The translations under genes were made by a program, and so were the position numbers. From contig JAHLJT010000631.1 in NCBI GenBank assembly GCA_031308135.1, forward strand, positions 212,148,731 through 212,212,730: a stretch of DNA of 64,000 bases. Direction: 5' to 3'. This stretch comes from Acheta domesticus. Taxonomy: Eukaryota > Arthropoda > Insecta > Orthoptera > Gryllidae. Shown here one piece after another: positions 23,998-34,288 of the stretch. The notes below the pieces were generated by a model. The model saw only the letters and a list, made by a program, of their open reading frames with translations, searched no databases and was not told the origin of the DNA. How positions within the stretch are numbered: position 1 is the first letter of the stretch; every line of letters begins with the position of its first letter.

Positions 23998-24216
23998 TCT
24001 TGTTATCTTAAGTGTTCGTTCCAATTATGGATAATATTTGAGTAATTCGTAGGCATTCAATTCAACACATTGCATTTATTCAATCCAGTTAGGAGCTCAA
24101 GAAAAAAGTGGAGAGTCCTTGTACATAGTTACTCCTGAGAATGAATACATTTGTTTTTACTACACAAAAATCATACCACAATGTATACAACACATGCAAT
24201 AAACTAATCTATAACA
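23998..24216 (-). repeat. Copia 3' LTR
   Basis: Minus strand starts TGTTATAGATTAG and ends near GATAACAAGA. It pairs with 34065-34283. The left boundary at 23998 follows from the GTAAC duplication and from the unoccupied paralogue at 54.9 kb. Confidence 0.88.
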
Positions 24217-24268
24217 ATTCCCCCCTTTCGTGTGGTACGGGAGTACGCTGTGAACACGAAATTTCTAA

Positions 24269-25870
24269 TCACGTTATTCCCATAGACACCATATGTTTAA
24301 TTAGCGTACTTTTATCCACATTTTTCGTCAACATATCCGCGTCTAGAGTTCGTGATTTACAATAAACGAATTCTGTTTCTTCAGATTCTATGTCTTCTCT
24401 TACAAAATTAATCTTTCGCATCATACGTTTATTTCTCGCTGTTATCTTAAATCCTTTGCTCCAGTCAGTAATTGACTTGCTGTCAGTGTATACTATAGTC
24501 GGCTTTTTGATAATCTTATCGAAACCAATTTCACTAATTAGCTCCGTTAACCACTTTCCTTCACCTATAGATTCACATAATGCTATAAATTCTGCTTCCA
24601 TTGACGAGAGTGCTACCAATTTTTCTTTCTTGCTTTTCCAACTTATTAAATTGTTTCTGATTTTGACATTATATCCTGCGAAAGATCTGCTATCCTTGGT
24701 CACACACCAACTTGCGTTTGTGAATATTCTTAAGCAACCATTGTCCTTATTAATCCTCAGTTTGACATTCTTTGTACCTTGCAAATATCTGAAAACGTGC
24801 TTAAGTGCTTGGAAGTGATTGATTCGCGGATCAGTTGAAAATTGAGAAAGTTTACTATATGTAAATGCAAGATCCGGTCTGGTCGCAGTCACCAGGTACC
24901 CTATATTGCCTAACATTTCTTGATAAATTTTTGGGTTGGTCTTTTCTATACTTTCAAAATCATAAAGATTTACACTTTGAGCTCCTGGAGTGCCCACAGA
25001 ATGACAATCACTCATTTTGAATTTATTTAACATTTCCTTTACAAAATTTTCTTGATCGAGTGTAAAACCCTCTTCATCTTTTATTATTCGAATCCCCAGA
25101 AATGTCACTTTATCCTGATTACTAATTTCTTTAATGGTGATATAATTATTTAATTGATTAATTAATTCATCGATCAGATTCATATTCTTGCCAATAATCA
25201 AACAGTCGTCGACATAAAAGGTAATTATCAAGAAATCTTCATCTCTCCCCTTTTTAAAAACACATGGATCGCACTTACACGGCATCATGCCGCAATCTTT
25301 CAATATATTACACAACTTAAAATACCAGCATCTGCCTGCCTCCGGAAGCCCATACAAACTTTTCTTTAATTTCAGTACTTTATTTTTTTACATTTTGTAA
25401 TCCTTGTGGTGATTGCATATATACATCTCTTTCCAATGTTCCGTTGAGGTACGCCGTTTCAACATCTACATATTTTATTACAAAGTTATTGGTAGCTGCA
25501 ATAGACAAAAGTACCCTTAGTGTTTCGTATTTCATAACCGGACTGTAGGCATTTTCATAATCAACACCGCATTCTTGATTTGATCCTTCAACTACTAAAC
25601 GCGCTTTGTATTTAATATTCTCTTGGTCTATTTTCTTCCTGAAAATCCATTTGCTTCTCAATATCTTCATATTTCCTATTTGATCACGATCTACCAAATC
25701 CCACGTCTCGTAACGTTGCAAACATTCAAGTTCCTTTACGATTGCTCTCTTCCAATTAGAATTGTTCATGCAGTTCATAGCTTCATAAAACGTCTTGGGT
25801 AAATTTTCCTCCAATTCACCACCAACAATTCTGGCAGCCGCTTGATAACGGGAGTTCTTAATCTGGACGA
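24269..25870 (-). pseudogene. Copia reverse transcriptase and RNase H
   Basis: The N-terminal RT part (25870-25380) has WKRAIVKELECLQRYETWDLV, KWIFRKK, KARLVV, and DVETAYLNG with the first catalytic Asp. The second part (25357-24269) has LYGLPEAGRCWY, the catalytic FYVDDCLI, GYLVTATRPDLAF, then RNase H with SSMEAEFIALCE, VYTDSKS and ADMLTKNVDKSTLIKHM. A frameshift near 25370 separates the two, and a non-LTR insertion lies just upstream at 25871. The conserved catalytic residues are intact, so decay is recent to moderate. Confidence 0.92.
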
Positions 25871-26457
25871 ATCTAATCCCCAGAAACGGCAATGAAAATT
25901 TTCAAAACAAGGATAATACCTATATTAACATATGGAATCCACATAATTGGAGAATACCTGAAACTAAGAGATCTAAAAGTACTAGAAAACATCAAGGCAC
26001 TGTACCTGAAGAAAGTACTAGGCGTATCAAAATACACACCATCCAGATACGTATATCTACTAACCAGAGAGCCCTTCCTAATTGAGGACCTAAGATATAA
26101 TCTACTGCTACCATCTACCACAGCATACAACAAACTGCTAGCGGAAAGACAACAGAAGAGAGAAGAGTTGGAAGAACTTTTCTACTGTACGAGTGCCATG
26201 ATTGACAGGAGTTGGACGAAACCAGGAAATGAGAAGTGTAGTAAACAGATTAGCGGTGCATGGATTCCACCATAAACTCTGCAAGACAATCACAAATCAC
26301 ACCGTCAGTGATCTATGCGTGTGCAAACTGTGCAACGAAAAGTGTACCAAGTATCGTGTGCTTTCATGCAAGGAAAACAAGAAAACAATTACGGAGCTCA
26401 GCTCCGAAGACTGAACTGCAAACTCCATGCACACTTGTGCGCATTTCTTAATTATTA
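25871..26457 (+). pseudogene. 5'-truncated non-LTR retrotransposon inserted in copia pol
   Basis: Plus-strand remnant of an RT C-terminus: FKTRIIPILTYGIHIIGEYL, VLGVSKYTPSRYVYLLTREP, then (after a frameshift near 26235) VHGFHHKLCK and a Cys cluster CVCKLCNEKC. It ends in a (ATT)n-like tail. The 13-bp repeat TTAATCTGGACGA flanks it (25858-25870 and 26458-26470), which fixes the boundaries. A tail of ATT units instead of poly(A) suits CR1/L2- or RTE-like elements; the clade is not settled. Confidence 0.85.
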
Positions 26458-26470
26458 TTAATCTGGACGA

Positions 26471-27400
26471 CCTTCGTAATTTGTTAGTAGTACTCACTTC
26501 ATTTCGTAAATTTTGAGTTTCAGGTTCAACTGTCAAATGATTGTACAATTGTTCTCTTTCGTCTATTTCATTTCCAACGGAATTCATAGATGTCTTTCCA
26601 ATTTCCACATGTACAAAAGCATCGCTATTGGAATCAACTTCATCTTCATTTATTTGAAAACTTGTTATACGATCATAATCGAATTCCCGCAACTTACCTT
26701 TATTTATTCCTCGCATGTCCTTACTACCCATAGCATGTTCCATGAATTGAACATCTCTCGTTTCAATAATACAATTTTGCTCTGGGTCGAAAATCCTATA
26801 GGCTCTTCTTTTTTTGCGTATCCCATGAAGAAACCGGGTTTACTTCTTGGACTCACTTTATTTTTTCCAACATCAACGTTCCCATAAAAAGCGTTTGCAC
26901 CAAATATTCGCAAATGAACGTTTGGTTTTCGTCCTGACCAAATTTCCATTGGAACTTTCTCTTTGTCATATGAATTTGGCGTAATATTGCGAACGTATAC
27001 TGCTGTTTGTGCCGCTTCTCCCCAAAAATTTACTGGTAACCCTGAATCGATCAAAATCGTTCTGGTCATATCTAAAATAGTGCGTTTTGCTCTTTCAGCA
27101 ATCCCGTTGCTCTGAGGTCTGTAGGGCGTTGTTCTTTCGTGCTTTATACCCTTTTTTGTGTATAAATTAATTAATTCCGATCCTGTGAATTCGCCCCCGT
27201 TGTCAGATCTTATGTTTTTCACTTTGAGACCTGTTTCCCTTCTTGTCACAAATTCTTTAATTTTTTCTGCACAATCATATTTAAGCTTCAATAATTCAAT
27301 AAAATATCGTCTGCTGTACTCATCCACAATAGTCAAAATATATCTGTTCCCTCCAATTGTCTTAACAGGCATTGGGCCAAGCAAGTCTACATGCAGTCTC
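26471..27400 (-). pseudogene. Copia integrase and linker
   Basis: On minus, 27384-26750 reads VDEYSRRYF (first Asp), IRSDNGGEF (second Asp), and PYRPQSNGIAERAKRTI with the Glu of the DDE triad, then WGEAAQTAVYVRN and PMEIWSGRKPN, the integrase core plus C-terminal domain. A frameshift precedes the acidic linker (26743-26480) that leads to LRRSSRL at the RT border. The usual Arg/Ser-rich 'RRSSR' marks the start of the RT region, now split by the insertion at 25871. Confidence 0.9.
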
Positions 27401-27512
27401 TAATATTTGTTTCGTGGTTCCCCCATGAATGCTCTTATGTGAAGCGCGAGTAAATTTTCCAAGTATACATGCTTCACAATCATCTTTTTCGACCTCAGTG
27501 TCATTCAAGCCC

Positions 27513-28150
27513 CTAACCATTTGTTTCTTCCAGATAACTGCGATTCATATGACAAAACCGCCTGTGCCACAGATTCATGACATTTTCACATTTGAAACAT
27601 AATACACTAGCAGATTTCGAACCGTTATCTCCTAAGTTATTTTCATCAATGTTATTTTCATTTTCTACAGTCATCTCAAATATAAAATTGTTCCCATCAA
27701 ACGTTCCATTCGTTACGAGATCATTGTAAGTATCATATATTCTCACACCCTTATTGTCAAGTATGTTTTTCTTGTTTCTTTTTACCATACTTGCCGCCGA
27801 CAGTAGATTAGTATTCAAATGTGGAACGTATAAAACCCTTTCCATGACGATTTTAGACATATTCCCCAAATCATTACCACAATATCCTTTAACTTTTCCA
27901 ACAAAATCTGAGTATATTTTTCTCCCAGATTCTGCCGTTTCAATTTCGATCTTCGCACGTATCGGATCCTGAAGTAAATCAATTTCTGATGTCATGTGTG
28001 TCGTGCAACCCGAATAAAGATACCACACTTTCCTTCGTCTATCAGCATCTTCAATTGGTTCTTTGGCCACTAATACCCGTTCTTTTTTTCCAATACCCTT
28101 TAGAATTCAATTTTCGAGATTTCAAGTAATTGCAGTTATCGACATCCGTA
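27513..28150 (-). pseudogene. Copia protease and integrase zinc finger, catalytic Asp lost
   Basis: On minus the frame begins near 28070. It has VWYLYSGCTTHMTS where copia proteases carry the D-S-G catalytic triad; here the Asp is replaced by Tyr, so the protease should be dead. NVLYVPHL-like VLYVPHLNTNLLS follows, then the integrase HHCC start LWHRRFCHMNRSYLEE. The reading frame joins to gag at 33405 after removal of the 28170-33393 insertion. Confidence 0.88.
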
Positions 28151-28736
28151 AGTTTCTTATCTGTCTTATCCCGTTGAGGTGGGTTGGTCCACGTCCTGAC
28201 GGGGGGATGCAGAGAAGGCTCTCAAGTGTTCCTTTCTCCATTTTTTTCATCGTCTTGCTTTTCATTTCATGTCACGTATATTCTTTTCACTCCTTTTTCT
28301 TCCTCACTGGCCTTCTCTGTATGCTGAACGCCCACCCATGTGTTTACCGTGCATGGCGACCCCTGTCGGAGGGAATGTGTGTCCTGGCAGTTGAGAGACC
28401 TGTTTGTTTCCCAACTAGTCCTGGTGCTACGTTTTTTTGGCTTGCACTAAGGGGTACGTCTACGTATTTTTGGGGAACATTCCTTGTAGGTGTAAATACA
28501 CTCGCTTTGGCCTCGAACTCTTCTAGACGGGCGGTCGGGAGCTAACCCACTCCCGATCAATCGGCTCGGACTAGGTCTTGTACTGAACTCCAGGGTGAGC
28601 GGGGGGATCCACGGCGGTGCAGCGCTGTGACATTCCCCTACTATATCTCCGTGTCAGCCCTGGCACCCCAGTGGGGTGTCCCCTTGTTGGACTCCATGGT
28701 GGGTGGGGAGCACGGAGATGAATTTATGTCCATCTT

Positions 28737-29270
28737 ATGGATACTCAACAACCCCCCTGCCCTCTTCTGCAAGGAAGAGGAGATGTGACAACAGTTTATC
28801 TAAACAGCTTCTTCCTCCGGGAAGAAGATAAACCAAGAATGCCTCGGTTTCTCTTGATGTCTTGCTCTGAAACTGAGAAAACTTTTAAAAGTGTTAGTGC
28901 GGTCCGCCTTGCGCGAGCAATTGAGGAGAGTTTTGGAAAGCTTCAAGCGGTCGTGCGACAAAGAAATGGTACAATTCTCTTTGAAGCACGCACCGACGAA
29001 CAAATAGACAAGATTTTAAAAACTAAGCAGATTGCCGGCCTCCAAGTGGAAGTGACCACTCACCCTACCCTTAACCTATGTAAGGGAGTGGTCAACCATG
29101 AAGACTTTGCGTCTGAAAACGAGGATGAACTTCTTTCCTTTTTCAAGAGCTACGGTGTAACGGAGGTGTATAGGATCAGGAGGAAGGAGAATGGGAAAGA
29201 GATCCCCACTTCTACCTTGATTCTGACGTTTAATCTCCCTTCTCTCCCAGAGTACGTTAGCTGTAGTTAT
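28737..29270 (+). pseudogene. Non-LTR ORF1 (nucleic-acid-binding), N-terminal part
   Basis: From the ATG at 28737 the frame gives an RRM-like region: FLLMSCSETEKTFKSVSAVRL, AIEESFGKL, VRQRNGTILFEA, then LQVEVTTHPTLNLCKGVV and YRIRRKENGKEIPTSTLILTF. This is the pattern of ORF1 proteins of arthropod I/X-type elements. The gag-like CCHC knuckles that normally follow LPEYV are missing; a short AT-rich filler leads directly into the endonuclease in another frame. Confidence 0.8.
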
Positions 29271-29319
29271 TATAACGGAGTTAATAGGAACGGAATAAAT
29301 AATATTATAGCGGAGTTAC

Positions 29320-30193
29320 TACTTTGGTCCAGGATTCGCTGCATTCTGCAGAAATCCCTGTTCACACCGACCTTCAAACAGTTTGTGTGCAGGTATATCT
29401 GCCGTCCCTCTCACTCACCGAATGTAATATCTACATTCCCCCAAGACAAACGGTGTCGGTTGATGACCTTCTAACTCTAATAAACCAATTGCCCACACCT
29501 TTCTTGGTTGTGGGTGATGTAAATGCCCACAGCCCTCTTTGGGGTTCCTCTCGTACGTGTCAAAGAGGTGCTATTTTGGAATCTGTCATCGACACCATGA
29601 ATTTGGCTATTCTCAACACTGGGGAACCAACTCATTTTGCCGTAGCTACGAATTCTAGCACGGCTATTGATGTAGCCCTTTGCAGCTCTTCACTTGTTAC
29701 TGCTATGCAGTGGACCATATTAGAAGATTTTTATGGAAGCGACCATTACCCCACGATTGTCCACATTGATCATCTTCGCCGTAGTTGTGCACGCCCCCCT
29801 CAATGGATCGTGCGACGAGCTGACTGGCCGACATTCCAAAATAATGTTAACCTGTCAGACGGTCCCTTCGGAAATGTGGATGAAATGACAGAACATTTTA
29901 ATAGCGCTGTACTCGCTGCTGCTTCCATCGCAATTCCGAAGGCAAGTGGTAAACCGCGACACCCTTTCGTTCCGTGGTGGAATGAGAACTGCTCGAGAGC
30001 GGTCAGTGCTCGAAAAAAGGCACTGGCACGTCTCAGACACTATCCAACAGTGGCTAACTTAATCGAGTACAAAAGATGCAGGGCGAAGGCTAGAAGAACT
30101 ATCTTAGAGAGCAAAAATGCATCGTGGAGAGCGTTTCGTCTCTCAATTGTCACACGCCACCACGCCTGGTATGGAGAAAAATTCGACAGATAA
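29320..30193 (+). pseudogene. Non-LTR apurinic/apyrimidinic-type endonuclease, N-terminus lost
   Basis: The frame shows VQVYLPSLSLTECNIYIPP, FLVVGDVNAHSPLWGS (the GDxNAHxxxWG motif), ILNTGEPTHF, TAIDVALCSS and the terminal YGSDHYPTIVHI (S-D-H catalytic). The upstream catalytic Asn/Glu portion is deleted. After PWWNENCSRAVSARKKAL the frame breaks near 30120 and RT continues in the next frame. Confidence 0.9.
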
Positions 30194-31866
30194 AAGGACA
30201 CTCTTTACCAAATACGGTGCCAGGTCTCCTGAGAAATGGAGAAATGATCACATCTCCAGATATGATTGTAGAGGAACTCGCCGCGCACTATGAAGCCATG
30301 TCAAGTTCGGCGAACTACGCTCCTGACTTTCTTTTGATCAAAGAAAGGATGGAGAGCCGTCCGTTGGATTTCTTCTGCAGAGCGTCTGAAGATTACAACA
30401 CACCTTTCTCCATATCGGAATTGCGCTCTGCTCTTGCATTGGCCAGAAGAACTGCCCCAGGTCCTGATGAAATACACAACCTAATGTTACAACATCTTCC
30501 TGATGTGGCGATGCAATTTCTCCTCCGCCTTTATAATCGCATCTGGGAAGAGCACACCATCCCTGCTGTATGGCGAGAAGCCATGGTTATCCCAGCTCTG
30601 AAGGAGGGAAAGGATCGGTCGCTGTCATCGAGCTACCGACCTCTCGCTCTCACCAGCTGCGTTTGCAAAGTGCTGGAACGGATGGTAAACCAGCGCTTGG
30701 TCTGGACCTTGGAGTGCAGAAACCTACTCGCACCAATTCAGTGCGGTTTCAGGAAACACCGGTCAACCCTTGACCATCTCGTCGCTTTGGCAACGGAAAT
30801 TTCAACCTCGTTCGTTCTGAGACAACACCTTGTCGCCGTACTATTCGATATAGAAAAGGCGTATGACACCACTTGGAGGTATGGCATTCTGCGAACCTTG
30901 CACTCGTGGGGATTCAGGGGGAAGCTCCCCTTATTCCTCCAAAATTTCTTATCGGACAGATCTTTCAGAGTTCGCATTGGTGACAAACTGTCTAACAGTC
31001 ACCCCCTTGAAAACGGCATCCCCCAAGGCTCGGTGCTAAGTGTCACTCTGTTTGCCATAGCCATAAATAGTATAGCGTCGGTCGTGAGGGAACCTGTGAA
31101 GGCATCGCTGTTTGTAGATGATTTTGCCATTTTTTGTTCATCCAGCAGCATAAGTGTGATCCAGAGGCAACTCCAACTGGTGCTCAACAAGCTGCATGAA
31201 TGGAGCATGCCGACAGGTTTCAAGTTCCCACCTACTAAATGCACTGGAGTGCACTTCTGCAGAATATACCATTTGTATAGCGATCCAATCCTGTACTTGG
31301 GAGGAAATCAGCTTCCATTCACTGACTCTGCCAGGTTTCTGGGGCTGACTTTTGACAAGTCCCTCACGTGGCGCTCTCATATCCGCACATTGCAAACCAG
31401 ATGCGTCTCCCCCCTCAATCTTCTTCGAATGCTTAGTGGCACTTCATGGGGAGCCGACCGCATTACCCTACTGCGGTTAAACAGAGCACTCATTCGCTCA
31501 GCATTGGATTACGGTAGTGAAGTGTATGGTTCTGCCGCTCCTTCCACCCTTAGACCCATCAACAGTATACACCACGCAGGTATTCGCCTCTCAACAGGCG
31601 CGTATCGCACCAGCCGAATCGAGTGCATTCTAGCTGACGCTGGGGAGCCATCCTTAAAAATAAGGCGAGATATTCTATTGGCATCTTATGGTGCTAAAGT
31701 GTCAGGACTCTTTAATCATCCTTGTCGCCGAATAATCACTCGCCCAAAATATGAATCTTCTTATATTCTTCGAACATCGCTACCCCAGCCCCCAGGCATT
31801 CGATTGCGAAATCTTTTGCGGGGACTTAATGTCGATCTTCCCACTCCTGTGAAACCCCCCAAATGA
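30124..31866 (+). pseudogene. Non-LTR reverse transcriptase
   Basis: A long open frame of 580 codons. RT motifs: ALARRTAPGPDEIHNLML, WREAMVIPALKEGKD with SSSYRPLALTSC, CGFRKHRSTLDHLV, LFDIEKAYDTTW (first Asp), IPQGSVLSVTLF and the catalytic box FVDDFAIF, then FLGLTFDKSLTW. The frame stops at 31866, before the RNase H region, so a frameshift or premature stop lies there. Catalytic residues are intact. Confidence 0.93.
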
Positions 31867-31972
31867 CCTGATCTCCCCTTGGAAACTCCTTCTCCCCAAT
31901 ATTGACCTCAGACTCTCCAATCTTTCCAAACAAAATACTAGTCCTCTGGCTTACCAGAAGCAGTTTCAGGGT

Positions 31973-32797
31973 ATGAGGGAAGCCTATCCGGATCATCTAT
32001 TCTTGTACACGGACGGGTCATCGCACAATGACGCAGTGGCGTGTAGTTTTCATTGCATCTGGGCCACCAAATCATATCGTCTTCATTCACAGTGCAGTAC
32101 ATTCACTGCTGAAATGTATGCAATACTCAAAGCCCTAAAGTACATCGAGTCAACGACGTTGCAGCGAGTAGTTCTCTGTTCTGATTCTCTCAGTTCTCTT
32201 CAGGCTGTCTCCCGGCCGTCGTCAGACTACCTGACAAAATCAGTTCAAAACGTGATTCATAGTCTTATGTCCCGCAACTATGACCTGTTTCTTAGTTGGG
32301 TTCCAGGCCATGTGGGAATCACAGGGAATGAGCTGGCCGACCTGACGGCGAAATCAGCTACTCGTAATACTCGTATCGACGTTCCTGCTGTGCCATTGTC
32401 CGATGTTAAGGCTTACTTGAAACGACCTTTGTTTAGAGCGTGGCAAATATAGTGGCACAATACCACTTTTAAACTAAGTGGGATAAAGAATTCTGTAATT
32501 CCCTGGCGTTCCTCATCTCGCTCCTCTAGGCGTGAGGAAGTCATTTTAACCAATCTTCGAATTGGACACTGCCATTTTTCTCACAGTTTCCTCCTTCGAG
32601 GAGAAACTCCTCCCGTATGTGACTCATGCGGGACGGTTCTGTCTGTGGAACACGTCCTCCTGAACTGCAGGAAATATTTTGGCAACCGACGAAGACATGG
32701 CCTGGGCAACTCGCTAAGGGAGGTGCTCGGGGATGACGATTCCGCGCTCTCAAAACTTTTTTGCTTCTTGAGGGAAAGCGGAATATATAATATTTGA
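31973..32797 (+). pseudogene. Non-LTR RNase H and C-terminal CCHC knuckle
   Basis: RNase H: LYTDGSSHND (first Asp), TFTAEMYAILKAL (Glu), VVLCSDSLSSL (Asp) and SWVPGHVGITGNELAD (His, Asp). An in-frame TAG at 32450 interrupts it. Beyond the stop the same frame continues with RIGHCHFSHSFLL, then CDSCGTVLSVEHVLLNC (C-X2-C-H-C), ending at TGA 32795-32797. This is the normal end of I/R1-like ORF2. Confidence 0.9.
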
Positions 32798-32934
32798 GAG
32801 AATAGAATAGTGTTTTACTTTTTTGTTGTTTTATTTTTGGCCCCTTTACAGCCAACTTTTAGTTCTACTATGAATTCTATGTGTTTGTTATATATATTTT
32901 TTCTAGTAGGAAATGGTGTGGCATTTACGATGCT

Positions 32935-33192
32935 ATCAATGAAATCAATATTTGATGTAGGCTCCTCATCGTAATAGTTTATTTTCGCATAAAGCTTTTT
33001 CGGCCGCATTGCGGCCATCTTCAGTGCTCTTAGAGGCGGCTGTGGGCCTCAGTCCACAGGACTGTCTGTCTGGACTGAGGCCCACAGCCGCCTCTAAGAG
33101 CACTGAAGATGGCCGCAATGCGGCCGAAAAAGCTTTATGCGAAAATAAACTATTACGATGAGGAGCCTACATCAAATATTGATTTCATTGAT
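32935..33192. repeat. Near-perfect 122-bp-arm palindrome with 14-nt loop
   Basis: Arms 32935-33056 and 33071-33192 are inverted copies of each other with almost no mismatches (atcaatgaaatcaatatttg at the left; caaatattgatttcattgat at the right). The right arm reads CACTGAAGATGGCCGC-AAT-GCGGCCGAAA, a hairpin between CTGA-AGA and GAAA that resembles the hammerhead-like core of the Penelope fragment at 10259-10289. It sits in the 3' UTR of the nested non-LTR element. It could be a foldback insertion or two Penelope tails head-to-head. Confidence 0.8.
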
Positions 33193-33404
33193 TTCTTTTA
33201 TATTTTTTCTGTCATACTACTTGAATACTCGATGTAGAATTCAAGTCTCTCTTTATGTATATGATTTTAATTAGGGGGTAGGCTCCATTTGTAACACATA
33301 CTGAACCTATTCCCTTTTTTAAAATACTTCGACATGGGCGCCAATGACCTTGGCAGTTGAAGCGCCCTCTAAAACTTAATTAATCAATCAATCATCTGTC
33401 TTAT

Positions 33405-34006
33405 TAAGTTCGTTTTTTGAATCATTCTTGCGGTAAGTAACATTGTCTCTATTTCCCTTTTTATGCCAGCAGTTTCGAGCTACATGGCCTAATTTGCCGC
33501 AGAAGTAGCATGTCAACTCTTTCGTTTCTCTAACTTATTAGGCGTTATTTTTCTTTTCGTTTTAAATAAATTTTGCCTTCTTTCGAAACGTAGAAGATTC
33601 TCGCGCATGTGTTCAAACGTGAGATGTTGATTCGCCAATAGTGCCGTTTTTACCTCGTTATAATTTCTTGGCAACCCATTAAGAATATATTGAATCAATT
33701 CTTCTTCTTCTATTTTAGCTCCTAATTCATGCACTTCACATATTATACCCCTCGCTCCTGCTAAAAAATCGTCTATTGATTCTTTGTTCATTAGTTCCAA
33801 TTTAGCTAATTTAATTTTTTAAAAATTAGAAAGCTTCCCAATTTTTTATACTTTCTTCGTCACCTTCAACCTTCGGTTCGTCTCGAACTATTACTTCATC
33901 GAACAGATGTCTAGACTTAAAGCACTGACCTTATTTTCCACAAATCGTAGTTACGATCCGTCAGCAACTCAATCCTTGCAAACGGCGAAGCCATTATATC
34001 AGTCAT
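33405..34006 (-). pseudogene. Copia gag with CCHC zinc knuckle
   Basis: ATG at 34006 (minus) opens MTDIMASPFARIELLTDRNY-DLWK, the copia gag N-terminus. A frameshift near 33925 leads to HLFDEVIVRDEP ... NWEAF. The 33800-33513 frame has LTFEHMRENLLRFE and the typical ILNGLPRNYNEVKTALL. After another shift CYFCGKLGHVARNC (C-X2-C-X4-H-X4-C) follows. Three frame breaks make it non-functional. Confidence 0.88.
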
Positions 34007-34046
34007 GATTCTTGCGATAATTTTGTTAAATGAAGGAGTAACCACG

Positions 34047-34057
34047 CTCTGCTACCA
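34047..34057 (-). promoter_or_regulatory. Copia primer binding site (initiator tRNA-Met)
   Basis: Minus strand TGGTAGCAGAG is the complement of a tRNA 3' end CUCUGCUACCA, as in eukaryotic initiator tRNA-Met. It lies 7-10 nt inside the 5' LTR, where first-strand synthesis would start. Confidence 0.75.
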
Positions 34058-34064
34058 GATTCTT

Positions 34065-34283
34065 ACTTGATATCTTAAGTATTCGTGCCAATTGTGGATA
34101 ATATTCGAGTAATACGCAGGCATTCGATTCAACACATAGCATTTATTCAATCCAGTTAGGAGCTCAAGAAAAAAGTGAAGAGTCCTTGTACATAGTTACT
34201 CCTGAGAATGAATACATTTGTTTTTACAACACAAAAATCATACCACAATGTTTACAACACATTCAATAAACTAATATATAACA
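34065..34283 (-). repeat. Copia 5' LTR
   Basis: Starts TGTTATATATTAG on minus and ends near GATATCAAGT. It pairs with 23998-24216, with about 6.5% divergence over 216 positions compared by eye. GTAAC target duplication follows at 34284-34288. Confidence 0.9.
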
Positions 34284-34288
34284 GTAAC

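Larger units (their letters stand above)
28170..33393 (+). mobile_element. RNase H-bearing (I/R1-like) non-LTR retrotransposon nested in copia
   Basis: Plus-strand insertion flanked by the 11-bp repeat ATCTGTCTTAT (28159-28169 and 33394-33404). Order: 5' UTR, ORF1, apurinic-type endonuclease, RT, RNase H, C-terminal CCHC knuckle, 3' UTR ending in (AATC)n 'taatcaatcaatc'. It lacks the ORF1 zinc knuckles and the endonuclease N-terminus (junction near 29275-29330) and has frameshifts. A 258-bp palindrome lies in its 3' UTR. RNase H presence points to the I, R1, LOA or Outcast group rather than jockey/CR1. Confidence 0.9.
23998..34283 (-). mobile_element. Ty1/copia retrotransposon, complete but inactive, with two nested insertions
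   Basis: The element runs on minus from the 5' LTR (34283-34065) to the 3' LTR (24216-23998), flanked by GTAAC on both sides (23993-23997 and 34284-34288). In order it has a PBS for initiator tRNA-Met, gag with CCHC knuckle, protease, integrase, RT and RNase H, and a polypurine tract AAAGGGGGGAAT next to the 3' LTR. Insertions at 25871-26457 and 28170-33393, each with a target duplication, interrupt it; without them it is about 4.45 kb, the usual copia size. LTRs differ at about 14 of 216 compared positions. Frameshifts in gag and RT and a lost protease aspartate show it is dead. Confidence 0.93.
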
